Part shown: one piece after another, positions 8,381-18,789 of the stretch
How the letters are laid out: each line of letters opens with the position of its first letter
Numbering within the stretch: position 1 is the first letter of the stretch
DNA from: Clostridia bacterium
GTDB lineage: Bacteria; Bacillota; Clostridia; Oscillospirales; QAMX01
Assembly (NCBI GenBank): GCA_017547975.1
Contig: JAFYNU010000516.1
Coordinates: forward strand, 1-25,991
DNA length: 25,991 nt
Direction of reading: 5' to 3'
Translations under genes and position numbers: made by a program
The notes under the pieces: model-generated
Databases searched by the model: none
Told to the model about the DNA's origin: nothing
The model's input: only the letters and a program-made list of their open reading frames with translations

Positions 8381-8409
8381 TTGCACCTTCTTTCAGTTTA
8401 TGTTATACT
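8381..8409 (+). promoter_or_regulatory. Promoter of the merR-type gene
   Basis: TTGCAC at 8381-8386 and TATACT at 8404-8409, 17 bases apart, on the plus strand. The MerR palindrome at 8421-8437 would lie over the first transcribed bases, consistent with self-repression. Confidence 0.6.
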
Positions 8410-8410
8410 T

Positions 8411-8441
8411 ACTATATCACCTTAGAGTAACTCTAAGTCAA
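8411..8441 (-). promoter_or_regulatory. MerR-type promoter (19-bp spacer) driving the aldo/keto reductase
   Basis: On the minus strand TTGACT (8441-8436) and TATAGT (8416-8411) are 19 bases apart, two more than ideal. MerR family activators work on exactly such over-long spacers by twisting the DNA. The palindrome fills the spacer. This directs transcription to the reductase. Confidence 0.85.
8421..8437. promoter_or_regulatory. MerR operator, perfect 8+1+8 palindrome
   Basis: CTTAGAGTAACTCTAAG has two perfect 8-base arms around one central base. It lies almost wholly in the spacer of the reductase promoter, the standard position for a MerR dimer. Confidence 0.85.
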
Positions 8442-8467
8442 GTCCTTTTTTAGGAGGAAAGCAAAAA

Positions 8468-8833
8468 ATGTTCACCGTCAAGCAAGCCGCCGAGAAAGCC
8501 GGCATTTCGGAACACACCCTGCGCTACTACACCGACCAGGGGCTCATCCCCGGGGTCGCCCGGGACGAAAACAACAAACGCCTCTTTTCGGAGGAAAGCC
8601 TGGGGTATCTCCATCTGGTGGTGTGCCTGCGGGGGTGCGGTATGCCCATTGGGGATATCAAGCGCTTTATGACCCTGAATCTTGCGGGGGACGACACCCT
8701 GGAAGACCGTTATCAGATCCTTCTGGAGCAGGAGGAACGTGCCACCGCCCAGCTCCGGGAAGCCGAAGAGCGTCTTGCTATGCTCCGCCGCAAGCTTGGA
8801 CACTACAGGGAAAGAATCGAAGGGAAAAAGTGA
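8468..8833 (+). CDS. MerR family transcriptional regulator (AdhR/NmlR-like)
   Basis: A 121-residue regulator: winged helix-turn-helix MFTVKQAAEKAGISEHTLRYY at 1-21, the LRYYTDQGLIP hinge typical of MerR proteins, and a long coiled-coil dimerisation helix at about 80-118 (LLEQEERATAQLREAEERL). There is no C-terminal ligand domain, as in the small AdhR/NmlR group that senses aldehydes or nitrosative stress through a cysteine. Cys53 in VVCLRGCGMPI aligns, from my memory of the family, with the sensing Cys52 of B. subtilis AdhR; Cys57 is an extra candidate. AGGAGG lies ten bases before the ATG. It most likely activates the divergent reductase gene and controls itself through the palindrome at 8421-8437. 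Confidence 0.93.
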   Translation: MFTVKQAAEKAGISEHTLRYYTDQGLIPGVARDENNKRLFSEESLGYLHLVVCLRGCGMPIGDIKRFMTLNLAGDDTLEDRYQILLEQEERATAQLREAEERLAMLRRKLGHYRERIEGKK

Positions 8834-8844
8834 AACCAAAAAGG

Positions 8845-8878
8845 AACGGGATCCGCCGGAAGGCGGATCCCGTTTTTT
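8845..8878. terminator. Rho-independent terminator after the merR-type gene
   Basis: AACGGGATCCGCC and GGCGGATCCCGTT form a 13-bp perfect stem with a GGAA loop, then TTTT on the plus strand. On the minus strand CCTTTTTGG follows the stem, so it may also stop transcription coming from lexA. Confidence 0.88.
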
Positions 8879-8883
8879 GCGGA

Positions 8884-9083
8884 TTATGATACTTCAAGGA
8901 AGCGAACGTTGGAGGGGAAGACCAGATAAGGTGCAGTGTCAGCATCTTCGGAAACGACCCAACCGGCATCCAAGGTGGCTTCTATGGTTTCGGGGAAATA
9001 GGGGGGAGCAAGGTAGGTGCAAACGGAATACGAAGAAAAAACGAAATGGCAAATAAATGAAAAATAGTGATGATGCGTTTCAT
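8884..9083 (-). pseudogene. Degraded small gene downstream of lexA (possible secreted peptide)
   Basis: The 215 bases between lexA and the terminator hold traces of coding on the minus strand. An ATG at 9083 starts MKRIITIFHLFAISFFL, which resembles a signal peptide but runs into a stop near 8982. A different frame over the same stretch stays open to a stop at 8884 and ends with ETIEATLDAGWVVSEDADTA and then NVRFLEVS, which looks coded. The two frames would join at the T6 run (A6 at 9036-9041 on the plus strand) if one or two bases were changed. The stop at 8884 is 5 bases from the terminator hairpin, as for other real genes here. I recognise no family. It may be a frameshifted gene, a rearranged remnant or plain spacer. 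Confidence 0.3.
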
Positions 9084-9098
9084 CAATACCATCTGTAA

Positions 9099-9689
9099 TC
9101 AATATCTCCGAATTAGGGCGCAGACCTTCCCCAAAATGGTGCAATTGTTAGCGGGGATGGGGGCATAGTTGGGGTTTTCGGGCATGAGGGTGATGGTTTT
9201 GCCGCCGTCCTCCAGCTTCAGGCGCTTCACGGTGGCTTCGTCATCCAAAAGGGCCACCACAATGTCGCCGTTTTGGGCATCCTCCTGGCAATGGACGATA
9301 ATCACGTCGCCGTTATAGATGCCGGCATTGATCATGGAATCTCCCTGCACGTTCAGGGCGAAGTAGTTGTCCCCCGAGGTGGGGGCTTCGAAGGGCACGT
9401 AGCCTTCGATATTTTCCACGGCGGTGATGGGCTGACCGGCGGTGACCTTGCCTAAGAGGGGGACCCGCTTGAAGCCTTCGTTATTCACCGACAGGGCGCG
9501 GGTCTTGCGGTCGTCCTTGGTCAGGTAGCCCATTTCGGCCAGATCTTTCAGGTAGGCGTGGACGGTGGCGGTGGAGCGAATGCCAACCCCGGCACAGATT
9601 TCCCGCACCGAAGGGGGGTAGGAGCGTTCGGCAACCGTGTTGGAAATAAATTCCAATACTTCCCGTTGTCTGGGAGTTAGTTCTTTCAT
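9099..9689 (-). CDS. lexA: LexA repressor
   Basis: The SOS response repressor, 196 residues. The N-terminal winged helix (TPRQREVLEFISN, then YPPSVREICAGVGIRSTATVHAYLKDL) binds DNA. The self-cleavage site is Ala84-Gly85 in KVTAGQP, and the catalytic pair is Ser118 in QGDSMINAGI and Lys155 in EATVKRL. ATG at 9689 has AAAGGA about ten bases upstream. A candidate SOS box lies just downstream of its own -10 box, so it should repress itself. It is transcribed separately from the rnmV gene upstream, though no clear terminator parts them. Confidence 0.97.
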   Translation of the reverse strand: MKELTPRQREVLEFISNTVAERSYPPSVREICAGVGIRSTATVHAYLKDLAEMGYLTKDDRKTRALSVNNEGFKRVPLLGKVTAGQPITAVENIEGYVPFEAPTSGDNYFALNVQGDSMINAGIYNGDVIIVHCQEDAQNGDIVVALLDDEATVKRLKLEDGGKTITLMPENPNYAPIPANNCTILGKVCALIRRY

Positions 9690-9743
9690 ACTATGTCATC
9701 CTTTCCGATGTCCCGCAAGGGGGACAATGGCCTTGAAAAGTCC

Positions 9744-9756
9744 GAAACTAATGTTC
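9744..9756 (-). promoter_or_regulatory. Candidate SOS (LexA) box
   Basis: The minus strand reads GAACATTAGTTTC, a GAAC-N4-GTTY match to the Gram-positive SOS box with imperfect central bases. It lies just past the -10 of lexA, a normal place for self-repression. Confidence 0.6.
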
Positions 9757-9762
9757 ATAATC

Positions 9763-9791
9763 AGTATAGCACACTTCCGTGAAAAAATCAA
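9763..9791 (-). promoter_or_regulatory. Promoter of lexA
   Basis: On the minus strand TTGATT (9791-9786), 17 bases, TATACT (9768-9763). It starts only nine bases beyond the rnmV stop codon. Confidence 0.7.
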
Positions 9792-9799
9792 ACAATTGT

Positions 9800-10408
9800 T
9801 TAGAATTTTTCAAGATTTTTTTTCGCTATATCCCGCAGGGTTTTGTACCCCTCCCGGCCCAGAAAACCGTTGATGGCTTCCAGGAGGCTCGTCACGTTCA
9901 GGTGGGCGGGAAGACGGGCCAAACGCAGGAATTCCGCCCGAAGGTCGGCGCTTCCTTCCCCGCCCAGGAGGCCGTCCTCATAAAGGTCGGTACGGCTGAT
10001 TTGGGGCAGAGGGGGCGGTGCATCCTCCCCCCGGAAGGTGGCGCCCGCATGGCGAACCGCCTCCAGAATGACCTCCGTATCCATGCCCTCCACCCCCAGC
10101 TTACCCTCGGCGGAGGGGGCGACTTTGCGCCGTTCTTTGCCGAAAATATCGGGAATGTAGGCGTGGAGCACCCGGCCGGTGACCCGATTTTTGATGGCAT
10201 TGCGGATCTGGGTACCGGCGGCGTCCCCGTCGGTGAGAATAAGAATGCCGCACCTGCGGGAGAGGGCATCCAGATGGGCCATCAGGTCCTTTCTTTTATA
10301 AATACCAAAGCCCCCTGTGGCAAGTACCGGGCTCTCAAAAATCTGGCGGAGCTTTGAAAGGTCGTACTTTCCCTCCACCACAATGACCTCTTCGATAAAA
10401 TATTTCAT
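9800..10408 (-). CDS. rnmV: Ribonuclease M5-type TOPRIM protein
   Basis: A 202-residue protein with an N-terminal TOPRIM domain: EEVIVVEGKYD (Glu12), TGGFGIYKR, and LILTDGDAAG (Asp60, Asp62), the acidic residues that bind magnesium. The C-terminal half, from about 120, matches the extra domain (DUF4093-like) of RNase M5, which trims the 5S rRNA precursor in Gram-positive bacteria. A small primase-like TOPRIM protein is the alternative, but length and layout favour RNase M5. I chose ATG 10408 because GGAGG lies ten bases upstream; the ATG at 10429 would overlap holA. Last gene of the alaS run, four bases after the holA stop. Confidence 0.82.
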   Translation of the reverse strand: MKYFIEEVIVVEGKYDLSKLRQIFESPVLATGGFGIYKRKDLMAHLDALSRRCGILILTDGDAAGTQIRNAIKNRVTGRVLHAYIPDIFGKERRKVAPSAEGKLGVEGMDTEVILEAVRHAGATFRGEDAPPPLPQISRTDLYEDGLLGGEGSADLRAEFLRLARLPAHLNVTSLLEAINGFLGREGYKTLRDIAKKNLEKF

Positions 10409-10412
10409 GGGG

Positions 10413-11441
10413 TCACATCCTCCGCCCAAGCAGGACGCAAAGCTTCATGATGAGAAGCTCGGTTTCCAAAACTCCGTCCCCGCTGCTGGAACGCAGGGCG
10501 TATTCGTTATCTGCCGCCAGGGTCACCGAACGGCGAAGCCGGGGTACGTCCACCCGGGCTACGATCTTTTTCAGGACGAAGAGTCGCTTGTCGCTGATGG
10601 AAAGGAATTTGATCAGTTCGGCTTCGGGAATCCCGGCTCCGATGCCAAGCTTCACGGCGTAGTAGCGTTTCAGGTCGGAAAAGATCACGCTGGAAAGCAC
10701 GTATTCGCTGACCCCCTTTTTGATCTGGCTCCGGTAGAGGGTGATGGCCTTGGCGGAATCGCCGTCGAAAATGGCTCCGGTGATCAGGTAGGAGGCGGCG
10801 TCGGGGGACAGGGATACCAGGGCGTCGATATCCTCCCGGCGGATCTCATCCCGGGCCACCGAAAGGAGCTTTTTGGCCTCCGAAAGGACGGTTTGGGTAT
10901 CCGCCCCGGCACAGAGAGAGATGAAATAGTCGGCGTCGGAAGGGGATATGCTTTTTTCACTTGCCCGGCACATGCGTTGAATCAGCTTGGCGAGCTCCCC
11001 GGGGGTGGGGGTATCGAACTCAAAGGGGGGCGAAAGCTTGGAAAGTCCCTTTGTCAGGGACCCGTCGCCGCCCTTGCCCTTTTTGGCGGGCTCGGCAAGC
11101 ATCAGGAGCACCACGGCGTAGTCGGGAATATCCGAAAGGATCGAAAGGTAGAGCTCCCCGTCTTCCTGAGATACCGAGGAGGGGGCGAAACGGTGCACCC
11201 GAATGAGCTTCCGGGGGGCAAAGATGGGGGGCGCATCCACCGCCTCCGAAAGGGTTTCGGGGGTCAGGGAATCGCCGTCCAGCAGGACGTCGTTCATGTC
11301 ATCCTCTCCCAAAATCTGGCGGCGGAGCATTTCCTCTGCCTTTTCCCGGAAGTAGGGTTCCTTGTCGGAAAATATATAAAGGTTGGTATTGTCTTGTTTC
11401 AGGGCGGCCTCAAAGGCCTTGAAGTTGTTTTTTTCTGCCAT
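10413..11441 (-). CDS. holA: DNA polymerase III delta subunit
   Basis: A 342-residue clamp-loader subunit that opens the beta clamp. The N-terminal region NLYIFSDKEPYFREKAEEML is the delta version of the AAA+ start (YLFYGEEPYLIEE in relatives), with APPIFAPRKLIRVHRF near 80 and YAVVLLMLAEPAKKGKG near 120, the sheet-forming blocks of this family. The C-terminal helical collar reads SSVIFSDLKRYYAVKLGIGAGIPEAEL, typical of the delta C-terminus. The longer open frame upstream overlaps comEC; the ATG at 11441 with AAAGG before it is the right start. Gaps to comEC and rnmV are four bases each, so translation is coupled. The comEC-holA order is common in Gram-positive bacteria. Confidence 0.92.
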   Translation of the reverse strand: MAEKNNFKAFEAALKQDNTNLYIFSDKEPYFREKAEEMLRRQILGEDDMNDVLLDGDSLTPETLSEAVDAPPIFAPRKLIRVHRFAPSSVSQEDGELYLSILSDIPDYAVVLLMLAEPAKKGKGGDGSLTKGLSKLSPPFEFDTPTPGELAKLIQRMCRASEKSISPSDADYFISLCAGADTQTVLSEAKKLLSVARDEIRREDIDALVSLSPDAASYLITGAIFDGDSAKAITLYRSQIKKGVSEYVLSSVIFSDLKRYYAVKLGIGAGIPEAELIKFLSISDKRLFVLKKIVARVDVPRLRRSVTLAADNEYALRSSSGDGVLETELLIMKLCVLLGRRM

Positions 11442-11445
11442 TTGG

Positions 11446-13500
11446 TTACCTTTCTTGTGGGGGAAGGGTGTGGTTGGTGAAAACGACCCTTCCGTCGGAG
11501 TAGGGAAGGTAGTCGGGGATTTTATCCCATTTGGGTACCCGCGGCGGTTGCCCAAGTAAGAGCAGGGGCGTTTGACTGTCCCCCAACAGAAACTGGGTCT
11601 TCTCATCCTGGAAGGCTTTCCGGGAAAGCAGGTTCAGCCGGGAAGCGGGATCAGCGGCACCCCGTTGGAAAAGAACCGAAATGACCCCATCCGGGGTATC
11701 AATATCGGTGTTGCCCTGGGGGTCCACGTGTAGGGTCAGCGGCCCCATGGTGATATTCACCCGGCGGCCGGTGATGAGCCGGGCATCCCAAAATGCTTCC
11801 GGCAAAAGATCGGCATCTGCCGGGTCGGGAAGAATGATAAGGTCGGGACAGGTGACGTTTTGCTCCCGGAGCAGGTCGATGATCCCTTCGTCATAGCCAA
11901 GCAGAGCATGGGAGGCACCAACGGTCACCAAGAGACAGGGTTCTCTGGTGCTGGGACAGGTGATGACGTAGTCACTGGCGGTCTTTTCGTATTGACCCAG
12001 GGCTATGCCGGAAAGCAGGAAGAGGGCACAAAGGCCCAGGGGAAGGGGCCGGAGAAGGGGTTTGCGGAAGACGGCGTGGAAAAAGAGCAGAAGGAGACAC
12101 AGAAAAATGGCCGTCACCGGGTAGATGGTTTCGGTCCCCACCAGGGCGTGGGGGATATCGGCCATGACCTCCACCCCGTCCAGAAGCAGGGAAAGGAGCA
12201 GACTTGCCCCATCGGCCAAAAGTCTTGCCAGGGGGAGCCACAGGAAGGAAAGAAGCAGGGCGGGAAGGCCAAGATAAAAGATCAGGGTCACAAGCCAAAG
12301 GAGAAGCAGATTGGTGATGGGGAAGAGGAGCGAAATGCATCCGGTAAAGGCGGCAGAGGCGGGCAGAGTGGCAATTCCCGCCGAAAGGGAGGTGGAAAAG
12401 GCTGAAAGAAGGCCGTTCATGCCCCGGCGCAGGGGAGATTCGGTGGAAACCAGGAGAAGAGGAAAATGCAGGGCGGACCGGAGTCGCGGCCCCAAATAGA
12501 GAATTCCCGCCACCGCCAGGTAGGAATATACAAGCCCCATGCTGAAAAGGGCGTAGGGGTTTCCCAAAAGGATCAGAAAGAGAGAAAGGAAGAAGGAGAT
12601 GGAGGGATCGGGTTCCCGATCCAGGAAACCGCCCACCGTCCGGTAGGCAAGCATCCAAAAGGAACGGATGACCGAGTGTCCAAAACCGGTGACCGCCGCA
12701 AAAGCCAAGGTTACCGGCATGAGAAGCAGGGAAAGCTTGGGACTCATGCGGGAGAAAAGCAGAAGGAAGGCGGCCACAAAAGAAAGGTGCATGCCGGAAA
12801 CCACAAAAGCATGGGAAAGACCGGTGGCTACCAGATTCTCCCGGGTGGAATCGGGTAGGTCGCCATCCATCCCGATCAAAAGGGCACCCATTTCTCCCGC
12901 ATAGGCAGGGAAAAGCAGATGAATTTTAGCATTCAGCGCCTCCCGTACCCGGTGGAGCAGGGTGTGAAGCGTATCGGTGTGGGAAAGGGTGGCGATTTCC
13001 ACAGGGGTGGCCAAAATGTGGATTCCCCGGGCGGCATAGTTACGGACGGCATCAAAACCAGCCCGGTAGGCGGGCTTTGCAAAGCGGGCGGTTATGGAAA
13101 GCTTGTCCCCGGGACGCACGCTCCCATCGGTATAGAGCTTGACGTATACCGGAAAGGTACCTTTTCCCGTCTCGGCCTGGGCAACAAAGCCGTATTCCTC
13201 CATGGTTTCGGCCGTTACCGTCAGGGTGACGGTTTGCCCGTCCAAAGCCTCCGCCGGGGCGACCCGGCAGGTGTGGTAGGAAAAATGCCACAGAAAGCCA
13301 AAGGCCAGCCCCAGGGACAAAAGGCAGGACAGAGCGGGAACAAAACCGCGTCCATAAAAGGAAGAGGTGACGGCACCCGCCAGAAGAAACAGCAGAAACC
13401 CGGGGAGCAAAAGATTCCCCGGCAGGAAAAGGGAAAGGCAAAGGGCGCAAAGAGCCCCCAGGAGAAAGACAAGAAGCGGTCTTTTTACCCGGTTTTGCAT
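11446..13500 (-). CDS. comEC: ComEC/Rec2 family DNA uptake channel with degenerate C-terminal domain
   Basis: A 684-residue membrane protein that would carry one DNA strand across the cytoplasmic membrane during natural competence. Membrane helices lie at about 8-70. A soluble OB-like domain follows at 85-175 (GQTVTLTVTAETMEEYG, RPGDKLSITARFAKP). The competence domain begins with the family mark ATGLSHAFVVSGMHLSF near 225-242 and continues with many helices to about 520. The last 160 residues correspond to the metallo-beta-lactamase-like domain, but the usual FLDVGQGD start and the HxHxDH motif are absent: where it should lie one finds LIILPDPADADLLPEAF. The nuclease-like activity proposed for that domain is therefore probably lost. 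GGAGG lies ten bases before the ATG. Sits between a HIT protein gene and holA. Confidence 0.9.
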   Translation of the reverse strand: MQNRVKRPLLVFLLGALCALCLSLFLPGNLLLPGFLLFLLAGAVTSSFYGRGFVPALSCLLSLGLAFGFLWHFSYHTCRVAPAEALDGQTVTLTVTAETMEEYGFVAQAETGKGTFPVYVKLYTDGSVRPGDKLSITARFAKPAYRAGFDAVRNYAARGIHILATPVEIATLSHTDTLHTLLHRVREALNAKIHLLFPAYAGEMGALLIGMDGDLPDSTRENLVATGLSHAFVVSGMHLSFVAAFLLLFSRMSPKLSLLLMPVTLAFAAVTGFGHSVIRSFWMLAYRTVGGFLDREPDPSISFFLSLFLILLGNPYALFSMGLVYSYLAVAGILYLGPRLRSALHFPLLLVSTESPLRRGMNGLLSAFSTSLSAGIATLPASAAFTGCISLLFPITNLLLLWLVTLIFYLGLPALLLSFLWLPLARLLADGASLLLSLLLDGVEVMADIPHALVGTETIYPVTAIFLCLLLLFFHAVFRKPLLRPLPLGLCALFLLSGIALGQYEKTASDYVITCPSTREPCLLVTVGASHALLGYDEGIIDLLREQNVTCPDLIILPDPADADLLPEAFWDARLITGRRVNITMGPLTLHVDPQGNTDIDTPDGVISVLFQRGAADPASRLNLLSRKAFQDEKTQFLLGDSQTPLLLLGQPPRVPKWDKIPDYLPYSDGRVVFTNHTLPPQER

Positions 13501-13527
13501 CTCTTTGCGCCCTCCGTGAGTTTGTAA

Positions 13528-13863
13528 TCAGGCCAGGGTTTCGCCCATCTGCTTGCCACCCAAAAGGTGGAAATGCAGGTGGCGAACCGTCTGGGCGGCA
13601 TCGGGACCGATGTTGGAAACCAGACGATAGGAGGTGAGACCTTCCTTCCGGGCGATGAGGGGGATTACTTCGAAAATGTGGGCCACAATGGCGCTGTTTT
13701 CCGGGGTGATCTCATCGGCGGAGGCCAGATGGGTTTTGGGGATGATCAGAATATGGGTGGGGGCCTGGGGATTGATGTCCCGGAAGGCGAGACAGAACTC
13801 GTCCTCATATACCTTGGTGGAGGGGATATCCCCGGCGATAATGCTGCAGAAAAGGCAATCCAT
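13528..13863 (-). CDS. HIT family nucleotide-binding protein (HINT type)
   Basis: A 111-residue histidine triad protein that hydrolyses AMP-linked compounds such as adenosine phosphoramidates or aminoacyl adenylates. The motif HLHFHLLGG puts His95, His97 and His99 at the active site. Cys3, Cys6 (MDCLFCSIIAG) and His45 with a later His match the zinc site of the HINT branch. YEDEFCLAFRDINPQAPTHI is typical. The ATG at 13863 has AAAGGAG nine bases upstream; the one at 13881 lies before that ribosome site and is rejected. Being in the alaS operon fits the known link between HINT proteins and aminoacyl-adenylate clearance, which is inference. Confidence 0.93.
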   Translation of the reverse strand: MDCLFCSIIAGDIPSTKVYEDEFCLAFRDINPQAPTHILIIPKTHLASADEITPENSAIVAHIFEVIPLIARKEGLTSYRLVSNIGPDAAQTVRHLHFHLLGGKQMGETLA

Positions 13864-13890
13864 GGTTGTTGCTCCTTTCAAATAATCGGG

Positions 13891-16104
13891 TCAGTTGCGC
13901 CCGGCGGCGTAGTAGTTGATCAGACAGCCGTCCAGCAGGATCTGGCGTTCATCATCGGTCAACCGGCCCACGCTCAGGGCGATGGTACGCTTGGTTTCCC
14001 CGTTCCAGGCAACCGCTTCGAATTCGCTCTTGCCGGCGGCGATTCCTTCCCGGACACCGGGTACGTAAACCAGGGCACCGGTGGAAAGAAAATCGAAATC
14101 ATCGGGGTTTACCAGGGTGAAGGGCATCATGCCCCAGTTGATCAGGTTGGAACGGTAGCGCTTGGTGGCGTACTCAATGGCCAGGTTGGCGTTGCCGCCC
14201 AGAACACGCTGGCAGGATGCCGCCTGTTCCCGGGCAGAGCCGTCACCGGGCTTCTTTGCTGCCACCGCACCGCCAAAGGCGGTGGTTTTGGGATCGGCAC
14301 CAAAGATACCCATCAGGTCGGAAAGGGAATCTCCCTCCCGGCGGGCCTGCTCTTTGGCGAAGATGGCCTTCATCCGGGGTACGTAATCGGGATCCTTCCG
14401 GGACAGGGCAAACTCGGCAAGCCGCAGGGGATTGGAGCGGTAGGAGGAGGTTTCGCCGGAGGGGATCAGCTCGTCGGTGGTGGTGACGGCGTCGTCAATG
14501 TGGGATGCCACCTCCATCAGGAGGTTGTCCGCCAGGGCGATCTGGCTGGGCCAATCGGTGATGTTGGGGCCGAAAACCAGCTTTTCTTCGGGTTTTGCCC
14601 TGCCGACACCGTTGTAAACCGCATTTTTGTAAATGGCGGGGTCGTAGTGGTAGGCGTAGCTCTTCACCTCCCGGCTTTCGTCGGCGGGGGTGATGACGCC
14701 GCCCGTGCGGGCGGTCATGGCGATGGAACGGGCATCCATCAGGGCCACGGTGGACATCTGTCCCTCCTTGGGCTTGGAGCCGTCCCGGTTGGGGAAGTTG
14801 CGGGTGGAATGGCGAATGCTCAAACCGAAATTCTGGGGTACGTCCCCGGCGCCGAAGCAGGGACCGCAGAAGCTGGTCTTGATGACCGCGCCGGCGGTGG
14901 TCAGGCGGCGGGCAACCCCATTGTCCAAAATGGCGGAGAAGATGGGCTGGCTGCCGCAGTAGATGCTCAGGTTGAAGGGGGAGGGGGTCATGGACCCTTC
15001 GCCCAGAATGTCGGCGGCGGCGGTCAGGTTGTCGAAGGTACCGCCGGCACAACCGGCGATGACTGCCTGGTCGGCAAGAACCCCGCGGGAGGTGATCTTG
15101 TCCCGCATGGGAACCTTCAGGCCGAAGGAGGCTTCGATCTCGGCTTCGATCCCGCCCAGAAGGTCGTTCGCATTCCGGGTGAATTCCCGAATGGTGTAAA
15201 CGTTGCTGGGGTGGAAGGGGAGGGCGATCATGGGCTCAATGGCCGAAAGATCCAGCAGAATGGCGCTGTCGTATTGGGCAACGCCAATGGGGGCTACTTC
15301 TTTGTAGTCTTCGGGACGGCCGTGATTCTGGTAGTAGGCTTCCACCTTGTCATCGGTTTCCCAAATGGAGGAGAGGCAGGCGGTTTCGGTGGTCATCACG
15401 TCGATGCCGCACCGGAAATCCACCGACAGATTGGCCACGCCGGGGCCGCAGAATTCCATGACCTTGTTTTTCACAAAGCCGTTCTTGAATACCGCGCCGC
15501 AAATGGCCAATGCCACGTCGTGGGGACCCACGCCGGGGCGAACCTCCCCGGTCATGTAAACCAGCACCACTTCGGGCCGGGCAATGTCGTAGGTACGGCA
15601 GAGAAGCTGTTTTACCAGCTCCGGTCCGCCTTCGCCAACCCCCATACAGCCCAGGGCACCGTAGCGGGTGTGGCTGTCGGAGCCAAGCACCATCTTGCCG
15701 CAGGCGGCCAGGGTTTCCCGAACGTAGGAGTGGATGACAGCCCGATGGGCCGGGACGAAGATGCCGCCGTATTTGACCGCGGCGGAATAGCCGAAGACGT
15801 GGTCGTCCTCATTGATGGTGCCGCCAACGGCACAAAGCGAGTTGTGGCAGTTGGTCAGGGCATAGGGCATGGGGAACTTTTCAAGGCCGCTTGCCCGGGC
15901 GGTCTGGATGATACCCACGTAGGTAATGTCGTGGGATGCCAGGGCGTCAAACCGAAGCTTCAGTTCCTGGTCGTTTCCCTTGTTGTGGGCCGAAAGGATC
16001 TGGTAAGCCATGGTGTTTTGGGCTGACGCGGAAGAAGCCTCATGGGCGGGGAGGATTCCCCGCCCTTTGGCGTAATATACAGGTCCGGATAGGAGTTTCA
16101 TCAT
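13891..16104 (-). CDS. Aconitase-family hydratase (YbhJ-like)
   Basis: A 737-residue [4Fe-4S] hydratase of the aconitase superfamily. The cluster ligands should be Cys352 (IAGCAGGTFDNL) and Cys413/Cys416 (TSFCGPCFGAGD); the GSDSHT motif near 141-146 and STRNFPNR near 433-440 are substrate-binding signatures of the family. The swivel domain follows at the C-terminus (RSNLINWGMMPF). The aconitase motif SCTNSR is replaced by GCAGG, so the substrate may not be citrate. Length and pattern resemble E. coli YbhJ (about 753 residues), whose function is not settled. The start is two bases after the alaS stop, and the nearest purine-rich site (GAAAGG) is 16 bases away, so it probably depends on translation of alaS. 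A role as true aconitase remains possible. Confidence 0.85.
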   Translation of the reverse strand: MMKLLSGPVYYAKGRGILPAHEASSASAQNTMAYQILSAHNKGNDQELKLRFDALASHDITYVGIIQTARASGLEKFPMPYALTNCHNSLCAVGGTINEDDHVFGYSAAVKYGGIFVPAHRAVIHSYVRETLAACGKMVLGSDSHTRYGALGCMGVGEGGPELVKQLLCRTYDIARPEVVLVYMTGEVRPGVGPHDVALAICGAVFKNGFVKNKVMEFCGPGVANLSVDFRCGIDVMTTETACLSSIWETDDKVEAYYQNHGRPEDYKEVAPIGVAQYDSAILLDLSAIEPMIALPFHPSNVYTIREFTRNANDLLGGIEAEIEASFGLKVPMRDKITSRGVLADQAVIAGCAGGTFDNLTAAADILGEGSMTPSPFNLSIYCGSQPIFSAILDNGVARRLTTAGAVIKTSFCGPCFGAGDVPQNFGLSIRHSTRNFPNRDGSKPKEGQMSTVALMDARSIAMTARTGGVITPADESREVKSYAYHYDPAIYKNAVYNGVGRAKPEEKLVFGPNITDWPSQIALADNLLMEVASHIDDAVTTTDELIPSGETSSYRSNPLRLAEFALSRKDPDYVPRMKAIFAKEQARREGDSLSDLMGIFGADPKTTAFGGAVAAKKPGDGSAREQAASCQRVLGGNANLAIEYATKRYRSNLINWGMMPFTLVNPDDFDFLSTGALVYVPGVREGIAAGKSEFEAVAWNGETKRTIALSVGRLTDDERQILLDGCLINYYAAGRN

Positions 16105-16106
16105 GA

Positions 16107-18746
<2,640 letters not shown>

Positions 18747-18789
18747 GGGGATTTTACCTCTTTACATAAAAATATTACCGGGTTTGGGA

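Noticed and set aside
9790..9801. AAACAATTGTTT palindrome as terminator of the rnmV end.
   Set aside because: The stem is AT-only with no loop room, so it would be a poor hairpin. It overlaps the -35 region of lexA.
13567..16026. An 819-codon plus-strand frame opposite the hydratase and HIT genes.
   Set aside because: Low-complexity Gly/Val-rich text, no known motif, and the other strand holds clear conserved enzymes.
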